Source: Hibiscus mutabilis (Eukaryota > Streptophyta > Magnoliopsida > Malvales > Malvaceae). Taken from it: a DNA stretch of 64,000 nt. The stretch lies in NCBI GenBank assembly GCA_019671005.1, contig CM033726.1, forward strand, positions 17,481,608-17,545,607, given 5' to 3'. The notes under the pieces are model-generated. The model was given only the letters and a program-made list of their open reading frames with translations, did no database searches and was not told where the DNA came from. Each line of letters begins with the position of its first letter. Positions within the stretch are counted from its first letter, which is position 1. The translations under genes and the position numbers were made by a program. Positions 35,236 through 45,720 of this stretch are shown here, piece by piece.

Positions 35236-37547
35236 GTAACACCCCGACCTGGATGTCATAATCGGGCCTCAATCCCAAACCAAAACCATTAAAATTTCTC
35301 AAATTTGGTTTAGCCCAACAAGGTATTTCTCAAAAACATTTAAAGCCAATAGTTGAAAATATAGATAAATAATCAAAATGGTACAAATGAGCTCTAATTT
35401 AGATTTAAAACATTTGAACATTCGATTAGATTAATACAATTCAAAATAATAAGAGTTATAGACTCTATCACGTAAGGTTCTATGAATACATAGCCCACTA
35501 AACATAAGTACTATAATTTGGAAAACACCACATGCTGGAATCCTGTACTGATAGTGCTCATCGATCCCACGATCTGATGATTAACCTATGTACGAAAATG
35601 ACTCCGAGCGCTGAGCTTACAAAGCTTAGTGGTACGCATCTACTTTACTATACTTCATGCTAATCATAAGCATAAGCATGCAAGCTAGTACGAGCATTAT
35701 TGAGAGATAAATAAACACGTGGCGCTACCACTAGTCGCCTAAACACATGCTCCCAACATATAAAAGCATCATACATGGCCCACAAGGCCCAACCATACTC
35801 GGGATCTGACTAGATCATCTGAGCTAAAGCACACAAAGTCATAACCACAAACCTGGAGTGATGCTCATATCCACATAGCATGGGGATCATACAATCCGAA
35901 TGATGCCCACATCCATACAACATCGAGATCCTACACTCTGAGAAAGGCCTGCATCCATACAGAATCGAGATTCTACACTCGTAGAGATAAGACCTGCGTC
36001 CATACAACATCAGGATCCTACATCCATGCTCGGGATCTCTCATCAAGCATCTTCGAATGAGGCCTGCGTCCACACAACATCGGGATCCTACATTCAAAAA
36101 TCTTTAACCCTGGTGTTGTAACACACTCAAACTCTCACTGGTATCTGAATCTTATTAATCATCGACTCAATCAAATAAATACCTATCTAGCATACAAGCA
36201 ATGCGATCCCAAGGATCCCCTATTGTTGCTAATCGTCAACACATCATTTATTTCACATTACCGAGTTGTTAATGCGTTATGGAAGAGTACATAATTAATC
36301 TCATTCATTGTTTCCATTAATCCATGTTTTCACATCTATTCGAGGCATAATTCACTTATTATATCCACATTAATTTCTATCCTTAAATTATATTTATAGA
36401 TTATTTATTACATCGAGTACCGGTACTCGTACACAAGTATCAATACGGTACCCTCGGGTATCAGTACTCACACGCGTACCGATATTAAAATAATTTACTA
36501 GAAATCTTTAATTCTACAAGTATTAGTACGGGTCGACTTGTACGGATATGACCCCCAATCGCGTATCGGTATGGCCTAAGCTTGTACTAATACCCTATTT
36601 ATGAGTTCGTATAATTCCTTGAATTACGATATTTATTATACCTTAATCGATCCCTAAAGCTTATGAAAGATATTATGGTTTGTTTACTAATGCGTTCAAT
36701 CAATTAATATTAATTACAGGCTTCATGAACAATTATTCAAATTTTACCAGTTATTAGTCCACTTAGTATAATTTTCATCTAACATGCCAATTCATATTTC
36801 AACACTCAAGCAACATGTAAATCAACTAATCAGATAATTATATGAATATTCAACAACCCTACACGGTCTCTAAAGCTCATAATAGTCTCGAATATTCTCA
36901 AACTCATTAAGCATCTCAATATTTACCAAGTATCGTAACACCAGCCTCAACACATGCTTATCTATCATCAACCTGTTTTGCAACCACTAACAAGCAAGGC
37001 AATTACACTTATGATGCCCAAGAAGCATTTTGGAGCTCAAAGTGTACTAACCTTAAGCCAACACTATAAATCCTCATATAAGCTTCCCGATTACTCCACT
37101 TGGTCCAATATTTGATCCCAAGTAATCCTCATATAAAAATGAATATGAAAACACATTAATTTCATGCATTTCCTAATCAATTCACAAGGTTAAACGTGTA
37201 GAAATAGATTAGTGGGTTCGAGTTTGGCGAAATAGACTACGCCATCGACTCAAAACATCGAGAAACCCCCGAGTAAGGTCCTCTGAAAAAAGTCAACATG
37301 GGTAAAAAAGTAAACACTTAACGACAGCTTGGTGAATGGCTCGATGGCTTGGTTAAACGGCTTAGCTTGGTAGATCGGCTCAGTCTGGCTCACCAGGCGA
37401 GCTCGACTGGCTGGCCTAGTAGCAACCCAATAGGCTTGGCTTGAGATGGTACTAACTGTCTACTGCAGCTGGACGTCGCCCACGCGCAGGTGACGACGCG
37501 TGCGGCTCTGTGACAACAACCAACGACAAAAAAGGATCGGTGAGCTC

Positions 37548-39151
37548 TGTTGCGCGTAATAAGTGCTACGCAATTGTGCAAGTATACACGTTGCAAGTTA
37601 TAGTATAAAAGATATCGTCTCCACATGGATTGGTGCCACTTCAAGAATCTAGTCTTTTGCACTGTAAAAAGTAAAAGAAAACACAAGTAAGGATTATAGG
37701 AGTTTAACTAATAACCAAACTAGAAGGCAATAACGTAAAAGAATGAATGAGAACAAATGAGAGAGATAGGCCAGGTTATCGTGAGTTGAGTTGTGATAGC
37801 CGATTGGATCGTCTTGGTAAAAGAGTGCACGGGCAACTCAGTTGCTGTGGCAACTTGCACAACGGGGTTGCCTTGGCAACTAATCGATGGTTGCCTGGGC
37901 GACTATTTGGGCAACTACTTGGGCGTCTGGGCAGCAACCTTCAAGGTTCGGCAGAGCGTTCTTCAATGGTTTCTTCTTATCCCTAATTCGAAACTCTAGC
38001 TACTTGTGCATGCCTTGATAATACATCCCTGCGTGAATCAAGGGTGAACAACAACCAATCTTGCGCTCCTCTTAGCCATTGAAATCCTTGACTTATTCCT
38101 AAGCGGGATTAATCTTCACCATCAATAGATTGAATAAAGATCATATTCATTCGTTTCTTGAATCTAACTCTCCCGATATTAGATAAATAGATGAAGTTAC
38201 GAGATCCTCTCCCAATTCACTCACAAACAAGAATAAGAACCAAGAATGAATAAACCTTGAATAGAAAAGTGCAAACTCTTATTACCTAAAAAAAATCCAA
38301 TAGTTTCTCACAACCACAAAACACAATAACCATAGCCAAATAGATTTAGTTTATGGCTAGGTTCCAAAGAAACACAAGATAAATAATCCCTAGCATGAAC
38401 CAAATTGAACAAGAAAGAAAAAGATGAAGAATTGAAGCTTGTCGAAATTCCCTTGCCCTAGATGCTTGTCGAAAATTCTCTCCTCTTGCTTTCTCCTTTG
38501 AGTTGTCGAAATTCCCCTCTAATTTATAGGGCTAGGTCAAAGTCCTTCTTTGAGGAGGAAGTTAAGTTGGAATTAAATTATCTTTAAAGAATATAATTCT
38601 TTATTATAATTATATTCCTACTAGAACTTCTTCTATCTTCTTGGAATTTAATTCTTCTTTAATCTTTTCATGGAAATCAAATTCCTTTGGGATTTGGCTT
38701 TGCTCCACGTCATCTTGGGCTTGTCTAGTCATCAATTTCGACTACCATATCACCTTGTGCTTTGTCGACAATTGCTCTGGCAACTGGCTCGGCGTCTCCT
38801 TCATGCATTGCCCTGGCAACTAGCTCGGCATCTCTTTCATGCATTGCCCTGGAAACTAGCTCGACATCTCCTTCATGCATTGCCCTGGCAACTAGCTCGG
38901 CATCTCCTTCATGTATTGCCCTGGCAACTAGCTCTAGCCTTGCTTTGGCAAGTGATCCTGCACATACACACAAAACACACCAAAGCAGCATCTTTTCCCA
39001 CAAAAACTACCAAGTTAAGTAATCAAGCTCAACAATGGAAGGAAACATGGATTAATGCATGAATGGCTAATTATGCAACTAATATGAGCCTAAGTCTAAT
39101 AATAATATGAGTAAAAAGGGTAAGAAAAATAGTACTTTTGAGAACTTATCA
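37548..39151 (-). repeat. A2 3' LTR (1604 bp)
   Basis: Matches 47858-49292 nearly base for base apart from the extra segment at about 38219-38389. It contains the 36-bp repeat array at 38762-38938 and several TTGCC-GGCAA motifs at 37840-37930. Confidence 0.92.
38762..38938. repeat. 36-bp tandem repeats in A2 3' LTR (5 copies)
   Basis: Units read ATTGCCCTGGCAACTAGCTC followed by GGCATCTCCTTCATGC, about 36 bp, five times with small differences. The frame encodes Ala-Thr-Ser-Ser repeats on one strand and is not taken as a gene. Confidence 0.9.
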
Positions 39152-39191
39152 CACCCCCAAACTCGAACTATTGCTTGTCCTCAAGCAATAC
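39152..39191 (-). other. A2 polypurine tract and stem-loop
   Basis: CACCCCCAAACTCG on the + strand (CGAGTTTGGGGGTG on the element strand) abuts the 3' LTR. TTGCTTGTCCTCAAGCAA (39172-39189) is an inverted repeat just behind it, as in A1. Confidence 0.75.
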
Positions 39192-39427
39192 AAACTAACA
39201 ATTACCTGCCAAGACTTCAATTTTCACAAACTTAGCTTTGAACTTGATTTCAATTCTCAAAACCGGGGCGCAAAGTATGATTGGCTTTTCATTTTTCAGA
39301 AAACTTAGGAGTTACTCGGAATCAAACTATAATGCTTGTACGTGTGTGCGGAGTTGTGTGCAAGTTGATTTTTCAGATTCTATGCAAACAAGAGGTTTTC
39401 AAATTACTTCATTGGGTTCTTTTTAAC

Positions 39428-39605
39428 ATGTTTTAACAAGAGCCAGTTTTGGGCACCTCTAGTGCTTTGTTTTTAGTTTTATTCGACTAGAGCCGGTTTC
39501 AGACACCTCTAGCGAATTTTTTTTAGCACATACTAGAGCCAGTTTCGGGCACCTCTAGTGATCAATTTTTTTTCACATTCTAGAGCCAATTTCGGGCACC
39601 TCTAG
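39428..39605. repeat. ~50-bp repeats with CTAGAG...CTCTAG arms (4 copies)
   Basis: Four units of CTAGAGCCAGTTTCGGGCAC followed by CTCTAG(T/C) at about 39433, 39487, 39533 and 39579, separated by T-rich spacers. The ends of each unit are inverted copies, so each could form a small hairpin in the 3' untranslated RNA. Confidence 0.8.
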
Positions 39606-39913
39606 CATTCATCCAATTTTTATTCTAATCCCCCAATTTGTTAATTATCAACCTAAGTTCACTAGAATTCCTTAAATCAATCAAACCACAATAGTGTTTC
39701 ATCAAATTTAGCATCATAGTAAAATTGTAAGTTTTTCCATGGTTATCCTAGAATAAAAGTTCTATCAATTAAGTGCATTGGCAAAGTCATCATCGGATAT
39801 TCATCAAATCTAAGCAATTCTTGTTCCAACTAAAGGTAGGGCAAGCAATTTATGTATCCTAAATGTAATACTTAAGATGAATGTAACTAAACATGGTAAC
39901 TACTAATAACAAT

Positions 39914-39951
39914 TCCCCCCAAACTCGAGTGAGGCATTGTCCTCAATGCAT
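39914..39951 (-). other. A2 second polypurine-like tract with inverted repeat
   Basis: TCCCCCCAAACTCGAG, then GCATTGTCCTCAATGC, repeat the tract-plus-stem layout seen at the LTR edge, about 760 bases further in and 50 bases after the accessory ORF stop. A1 has the same arrangement at 31497-31530. Confidence 0.6.
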
Positions 39952-39999
39952 GCATTAAAGAAGAATAAAAATAACGAAAAAATAAAATGCATACTGGAC

Positions 40000-41523
40000 T
40001 TACTCCGAGAGTTCGTCGTCGTGGATGATTAGTTTCTTTTTGGTTGGTGTCTTGATTCTCTTGCTTGAACGCGATGGTTGTTTCCTTGTTGCCGGTGGTG
40101 GAATCGATCTTCGTACGGGGTTGTCCTTATCGTCCTCTTCATCAGTGTCATTGGCTTTTCGCTTGGAGGATTCAATCGATGCCGTCTTTGTTGGTGCAAT
40201 GGAGGACTCGTCCGAATCTGAAAAATTAGAAAGTGATTCCGTAGGAGTTGATTCGGGCATAGGTGCTTTACCTTTGCCTTTTGCAGTGGTTGCTGAGATG
40301 TCTTTAGTTTTGGTTGCCGTGGCATCTTCAGGGTTGGTTGCCGTGGCATCAGCTTGTGCAGGCACGATGTAGGTTGCCGCGACATCATCTGTTGCGGTTG
40401 CCGTGGCGACTACTTCATTGGGTACTGGGGTAAGGATCTTGGCAGGAAAGATTGGGAACGACACGCGACTGTCCGGGTACTTTTCTAGGATGACTTGGGT
40501 GATGGCATTGTTGTGCTCCTTCATGTACCGCATGAACACTAGTTTTCGGTCTTCAATTTGCCTTAGGTTGCTTGCCAATGGTTGCAAGAGTGCTTCAAAG
40601 TGTCCCGGGGTTGATGGCCGAGTTTCCCGGGCGTTAGGTGCTTGGGCATTAGGGATTGCCGCGGCGGCAGGAGTTGCCGCGGCAATTGGAGGCCTTGAAG
40701 AATTTCCCGGTGCCTCTCCCATTAGCTTTCAGATTTGTGCTTGATTCCAACCGGACTTTGGTAGGGCCTTTTCATCTGTGGACTCACTTGGGATATGCAT
40801 CTCCTTGGAAAGATTAGAAATTAAGCAAGGGAAGAAAAGAGAACCCTTATCTTTTGAGCTACATACAAAAATCTCATCACAAATAATTTTTCCAATGTTA
40901 ATGATGCGATTATGCAAAATAGAATGTATGAGCAAAAGACGTGGTATATCAACGGTAGTATTGTGTGTGGTGGGCATTAAAGAAGTTTTAACAAACTTAT
41001 TCCATAGTTTTGCCTCGGGTTTAAGCCGAAGGCGATTTACCGTGCCCTTGTATTTACCGTCGTTCCAATGAGTTCCCGGTTGAGTGAGTTCTTGAAGCAC
41101 CTTGTTGAGTTGCTTGGGAGTGATTTGATCAACGAAGGCTTGATGCTCGTCCTTCTCAATGTAAAGCCCGTAAAAGGTGTCGACGTTTTCGGGGCTTATG
41201 AGTATGGCCTTGTCACGAACAAAAACATACGGATTATCCGGGTTAGGTGAGTGAGCATAGAATTCTCTTACCCATGAGATGTTACCCAGTTCCGGTTGAT
41301 GGCAAAAGATTTTCCACTTTTGATGTGCAATCCTCTCGAAGATGAATGGTTCAAGGCCGAAATCTTGATGAGAGTTGGAGTATTCAAAGCCTTGTTCTTC
41401 ATGAATCTTCCGGCTTTCAAACTTGGAGTGAAATCTTTCTTGAACCACCGGTGTAGCAAACTTCTTGTATCTTGGTTCTTTGGAGGAACTTGGATGAACT
41501 AAAAATTTAATTTTGGATGCCAT
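40000..41523 (-). pseudogene. A2 accessory ORF (Athila-associated plant transposon protein)
   Basis: Starts at ATG 41523. The first 264 codons hold a conserved-looking domain: YSNSHQDFGLEPFIF, ISWVREFYAHSPNPDNPYVF, QLTQPGTHW-like ELTQPGTHWNDGKY, LWNKFVKTSLMPTTHNTT and PRLLLIHSILHNRIINIG. One stop (40729-40731, after NQAQI) separates it in frame from a second 240-codon part. That part is Ala/Pro/Thr-rich, then Lys/Arg-rich (SSKRIKTPTKKKLIIHDDEL), with ATATAT-like repeats made by the TTGCCG.GGCA motif. The protein would be about 505 residues. ORFs with this domain accompany Athila-like elements downstream of pol; the function is not established to my knowledge. A nuclear or nucleic-acid-binding role is only suggested by the basic tail. 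Confidence 0.75.
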
Positions 41524-42226
41524 GGTTGATCTTGGTTGTGAGTTTTATAAAAACAAAGAAAATAAAAGAAACTAAAGAGTTGCAAGATAAAAAGTAGGAA
41601 TAGGTTAAGGGTGATGGGTTTTTATAGAAAAGATAGGTGGTGAATATGGTGGGTGGGATTAGGGGAAGACAAAAAAAGGGTTTTGGTTTAGGGAGAGGGT
41701 GACGGCAAGGGGGTTTAATTAGGGTAAGTTAGAGGCTTTATATAAGCCTTAGATTCAGCCCATTAATTTCCTTGTTGAAGATGTTTTCCTTCTTGGATTA
41801 AAATTCCTCTTTATCTTGAACTCTTTTCCTACAATTCAAAGACAAATCAAATAAGGATTAAAATTAAAGATAGACTAATAAAAGAAAATAAATAAAGATG
41901 TGTAAAGGGATTCTTAAACTTAAAAAGAAAAAAAAATCTATCCTAAAAAATAATAATAATCAGAAATAATAAAAAAATAGTTCGAAAAATAAAAAAATTA
42001 ATCGAAAATAATAAAAATAAAAATAAAAATAAAATATCAAAGGGAGAGCATGCTCATGCATCTCCTAAGTTGACCACTTCTTTGTTACATTCCACATGGG
42101 CACCATTGTAGTGCTTCAATCTTTGTCCATTAACTTTGAATTCATGGTTGTCAGAGATGGACTTGATTATCACGGCACCATGGGAGAATGGTTTGACAAC
42201 TTCGAATGGTCCCAACCATCTTGATT
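41524..42226 (-). other. A2 spacer between accessory ORF and pol end
   Basis: AT-rich, with an (A/T)AATAAAAAT-rich patch at 41880-42040. The integrase C-terminal tail can be traced in another frame to about 42100 (KLKSRWLGPFEV-like) after the frameshift at 42227. Nothing else was recognised. Confidence 0.5.
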
Positions 42227-43333
42227 TCAGCTTTCAGGGAAAAGTTTTAGCCGAGAATTGAATAAGAGAACTAGTTGCCCTGGCATGAATTGCCACGGCA
42301 ATAGTTTCTTATCATGCCATTGCTTTGTTTTCTCCTTGTAGATTCGTGCATTGTTATAGGCGAGTGCACAGAATTCTTCTATCTCATTGAGGTCCAACAA
42401 ACGCTTTTGTCCGGAACTTTCCCAATTCATATTCACGGTCTTGATTGCCCAGTATGCCTTGTGTTCGATTTCCACCGGTAGATGGCATGTTTTGCCATAG
42501 ACAAGTCGGAAGGGGGACATGCCTAAGGGTGTTTTGAATGCAGTGCGATATGCCCAAAGTGTGTCATCTAGTCTTAATGACCAATCCTTTCTAGAGGGAT
42601 TTACAACTTTCTCGAGTATACCTTTCAATTCCCGGTTGGAAATTTTTGCTTGCCCGTTGGTTTGTGGGTGATATGCCGTGGCGATCTTGTGTGATATACC
42701 GAAGCGTTGCAACATCTTGACAATTAGTCTATTGTCAAAATGCTTGCCTTCGTCACTGATAATTGCTCTCGGCATCCCAAACCGTGTAAATATGTTTTTC
42801 TACAATAATCGTTGCACGGTCTTGGAATCGTTGTTGGGAACTGCAGCTGCCTCCACCCATTTAGACACGTAGTCGACGGCAAGTAGAATGTAGAGGTTTC
42901 CGAATGAAGATGGGAAAGGTCCCATAAAATCGATCCCCCATACATCGAACAATTCCACCTCAATGATGTTCTGGAGCGGCATCTCATGTCGTCTAGAGAT
43001 ATTGCCCGTCCTCTGGCAACAATCACATTGATTGTAAAAGTCTTGGGCATCTTTGTACATAGTTGGCCAATACAAACCGGATTTCAAAACTTTGGCCACG
43101 GTACGAGTTCCTCCAAAATGTCCTCCATAAGGTGAAGAATGGCATTGCCGGAGTACATTCTGTTGTTCTTCTTCAAGGACACATCGGCGTATAACCTGAT
43201 CTACACATTGTTTAAACAAAAGAGCCTCGTCCCAAAAGTAATGCTTAGCATCATGGCGAAACCGCTTCTTCCCTTGGTGAGTAATACCATAAGGTAAAAT
43301 ACCACAAACAAGGAAATTAACTATATCCGTGTA
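42227..43333 (-). pseudogene. A2 integrase
   Basis: The zinc-binding part is CHSSPYGGHFGGTRT...YNQCDCCQRTGN (His-His-Cys-Cys). The catalytic core follows: WGIDFMGPFPSSFGN (first Asp), FGMPRAIISDEGKHF (second Asp) and TNGQAKISNRELKGILEKV (Glu). Then come DTLWAYRTAFKTPLGMSPF and the C-terminal WQFMPGQLVLLFNSRLKLF. All three catalytic acidic residues are present. It is interrupted by TAG at 42800-42802 (between RLL and KNIFTRFG) and a one-base loss at about 42236 that ends the frame early. It belongs to the same reading frame as RNase H upstream. Integrase would place the DNA copy in the genome; this copy cannot make a full protein. Confidence 0.88.
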
Positions 43334-44000
43334 CTAGGGTATTGCCGAGCCACGTGCTGCCGTGGTGTCTGCTCCCAAAATTGCTGAGGCGTGTGCGTCA
43401 AAGGCTACTGCGGCGTCGAGAGTTGCCGAGGCGTGCGCGTCCATGGTTGCCGAGGCGTCGAGGGTTATCGAGGCATGCACGTCCATGGTTGCCGAGGCAA
43501 CTAAAATTTGTTCATTCGGGAATGCATCACATACCTCTAGATCCGCGTCCTCCTCCCTGTTGCGTTCTAAACGTGATAAGTGATCGGCCACTTGATTTTC
43601 TCTTCCTTTCCTGTCCTTAATTTCAATATCAAATTCTTGTAAAAGTAATATCCAACGAATCAAACGAGGTTTGGCATCCTTTTTAGCAAATAGATATTTG
43701 ATTGCCGAATGGTCCATATGAACAATTACCTTTGTACCAATCAAATAGGATCGAAACTTGTCAAATGCGAAAACTACAGCTAGTAACTCTTTCTCCGTTG
43801 TTGTGTAATTCACTTGAGCACTATTAAGAGTTTTACTAGCGTAGTATATCACATGGAAGGTCTTACCTGTGCGTTGGCCTAGGACTGCTCCTACCGCGAA
43901 ATTTCTTGCATTACACATGAGCTCAAAAGGTAGCGTCCAATCTGGTAGAACGACAATGGGTGTCGAGGCAAGCTTTTTCTTTAGGGTTTCGAATGCTTGG
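43334..44000 (-). pseudogene. A2 RNase H and Ala-rich linker
   Basis: Motifs are PIVVLPDWTLPFELMCNA, AVGAVLGQRTGKTFHVIYYA, EKELLAVVFAFDKFRSYL, VIVHMDHSAIKYLFAKKDAK and EIKDRKGRENQVADHLSRL. This is the Ty3/Gypsy RNase H, with the catalytic acidic residues in HMDHSA and ADHLSR. It is followed by a repeated Ala-Ser-Ala-Thr-Met-Asp-Ala-His linker (43345-43510), made by copies of the TTGCCGAGGC motif. The linker ends at a stop (43334-43336, TAG where related proteins have Trp). A C-run expansion near 44000 shifts this frame relative to RT. Confidence 0.85.
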
Positions 44001-45100
44001 GGTGCAAGAATCATCAAAATCGAAGATTTTATCCTGTTCAAGCAAATTGCACAAGGGTTTAGTGATTTTAGAAAAATTATGAATGAACCTCTTGAAAAAA
44101 CCTGCATGTCCAAGAAAACTTCGAATTCCTTTAACCGAACTTGGTGGAGGTAATCTCTCGATCACATCCACCTTGGCTTTGTCTACTTCAATTCCCTTGG
44201 ATGAAATCTTGTGGCCGAGCACTATTCCTTCATCTGCCATAAAATGGCATTTCTCCCAATTGAGGACTAAATCAGCTTCTTCACATCTTGCCAACACCCT
44301 CTCTAAATTGCCGAGACAGCTGTCGAAGTCATTACCAAAAACAGAAAAATCATCCATGAAGATCTCAAGGAAGTCTTCGACCATGTCTGAAAAGAGTGCC
44401 ATCATGCATCTTTGGAAGGTTGTCGGGGCGTTACACAATCTGAACGGCATCCTTCGGAAGGCATAAGTACCGTATGGGCATGTGAAGGTTGTCTTTTCTT
44501 GATCTTCTGGTGCTATGGCAATTTGATTGTAACCTGAATAACCATCAAGAAAATAATAAAAGGGTTTACTTGCAAGACGGTCAAGCATTTGATCAATAAA
44601 GGGTAATGGGAAGTGATCTTTCCTAGTGGCTTTGTTTAGCTTTCGATAATCCATACAAACCCTCCAACCGGTCACAGTCCTGGTTGGAATGAGTTCATTG
44701 TTTTCATTACTTACCACTGTTATACCTCCCTTTTTCGGTACACATTGTACCGGACTTACCCATGTACTATCAGAGATAGGGTATATAATGCCGGCGTCAA
44801 GCCACTTGATGATTTCTTTCATTACAACCCCTTTCATGGCATGATTCAGTCTCCTCTGGGCCTCAATTGAAGGTTTGTGATCATCTTCCAGCAAAATCTT
44901 GTGCATGCACACTGCCGGGCTAATTCCCTTCAAGTCGACAATTGTCCACCCTATTTCCTTTTTGTGTAGCTTCAACATCTTGATCAGCTTCTTTTCCTGC
45001 TCAGGCTGTAACTTAGAAGAAATAATTACAGGCAATGTATTATTGGTTCCTAAGTATGCATATTTTAGTTGCTCTAGCAATTGTTTCAACTCAAGAATCG
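44001..45100 (-). pseudogene. A2 reverse transcriptase
   Basis: The frame is open from 45599 to about 44001. RT runs from HKPSIEAQRRLNHAMKGVV through DAGIIYPISDSTWVSPVQCV, TGWRVCMDYRKLNKATRKD, FYYFLDGYSGYNQIAIAPED, FTCPYGTYAFRRMPFRLCNA, the catalytic IFMDDFSVFG (44341-44366) and LGHKISSKGIEVDKAKVDVI. The catalytic FMDD is intact; one conserved Gly in the FGLCNAP motif is Arg (FRLCNAP). A frameshift at the end (extra C near 44000) disconnects RNase H. RT copies element RNA into DNA. Of all parts of A2 this is the best preserved. Confidence 0.9.
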
Positions 45101-45720
45101 GTGGTTGTTCAATAGAGGGTTTTTCGAGCTTACCTTCCTTACCTGAGTAATCTAGTGGTTCAAAGTATGTACCAGGTCGATTGACTAGCCAATTTGCCTC
45201 TTCTTGTTGTTCCTCATCGACCGGTTCTTCATACTCCTCAGGTTCCTCTTGATCGGCAATGTAGTTGCCGAGGCAACTAAATTCCTCGTCGAAGTTAAAC
45301 TCTGCCGTGGCATGAAGAAGTTGGCATTCTTCTGGATCATCGACATGCCTTAGTGTTTGGAACACATTTAGTTTAACTTGCTGGTCATTCACCCTCATTG
45401 TGAGTTCTCCCTTTTCAACATCGATCAAGGTTCTCCCTGTTGCTAGGGATGGTCTCCCGAGAATGATAGGTGCATGCTCATCTGCTTCACAATCCAAAAC
45501 AATAAAGTCAGCGGGAAAAATAAATTGATCAACTTTTACCAGTATGTCCTCAAATTTTCCTTCTGGATGCACATAGGATCTGTCGGCTAGTTGTAGCATA
45601 ACTGTTGTAGGTATTGCCTTCCCAATTCCTAGTTTCTAGAAAACCGATTTAGGCATCAAGTTTATGCTATCCCCAAGGTCGCATAATACTTTCCCGACAT
45701 AGTGGTTTCCAATGGAACAT
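45101..45720 (-). pseudogene. A2 aspartic protease region
   Basis: The active-site-like motif VLCDLGDSINLMP (about 45690-45650) corresponds to the Asp-Leu-Gly form usual in Athila proteases. It is followed by LQLADRSYVHPEGKFEDILV, FIVLDCEADEHAPIILGRPS and LATGRTLIDVEKGELTM. An in-frame TAG (45636-45638, SVF-stop-KLGIGK) lies between the active site and the rest. The protease would cut the gag-pol polyprotein. The Asp/Glu-rich linker that follows (45150-45260) leads into RT. Confidence 0.85.

Noticed and set aside
38762..39062. 36-bp repeats looked at first like a CRISPR array or a repeat-rich secreted protein
   Set aside because: There are no unique spacers; units are contiguous tandem copies, occur in both LTRs of A2, and the genome is eukaryotic.
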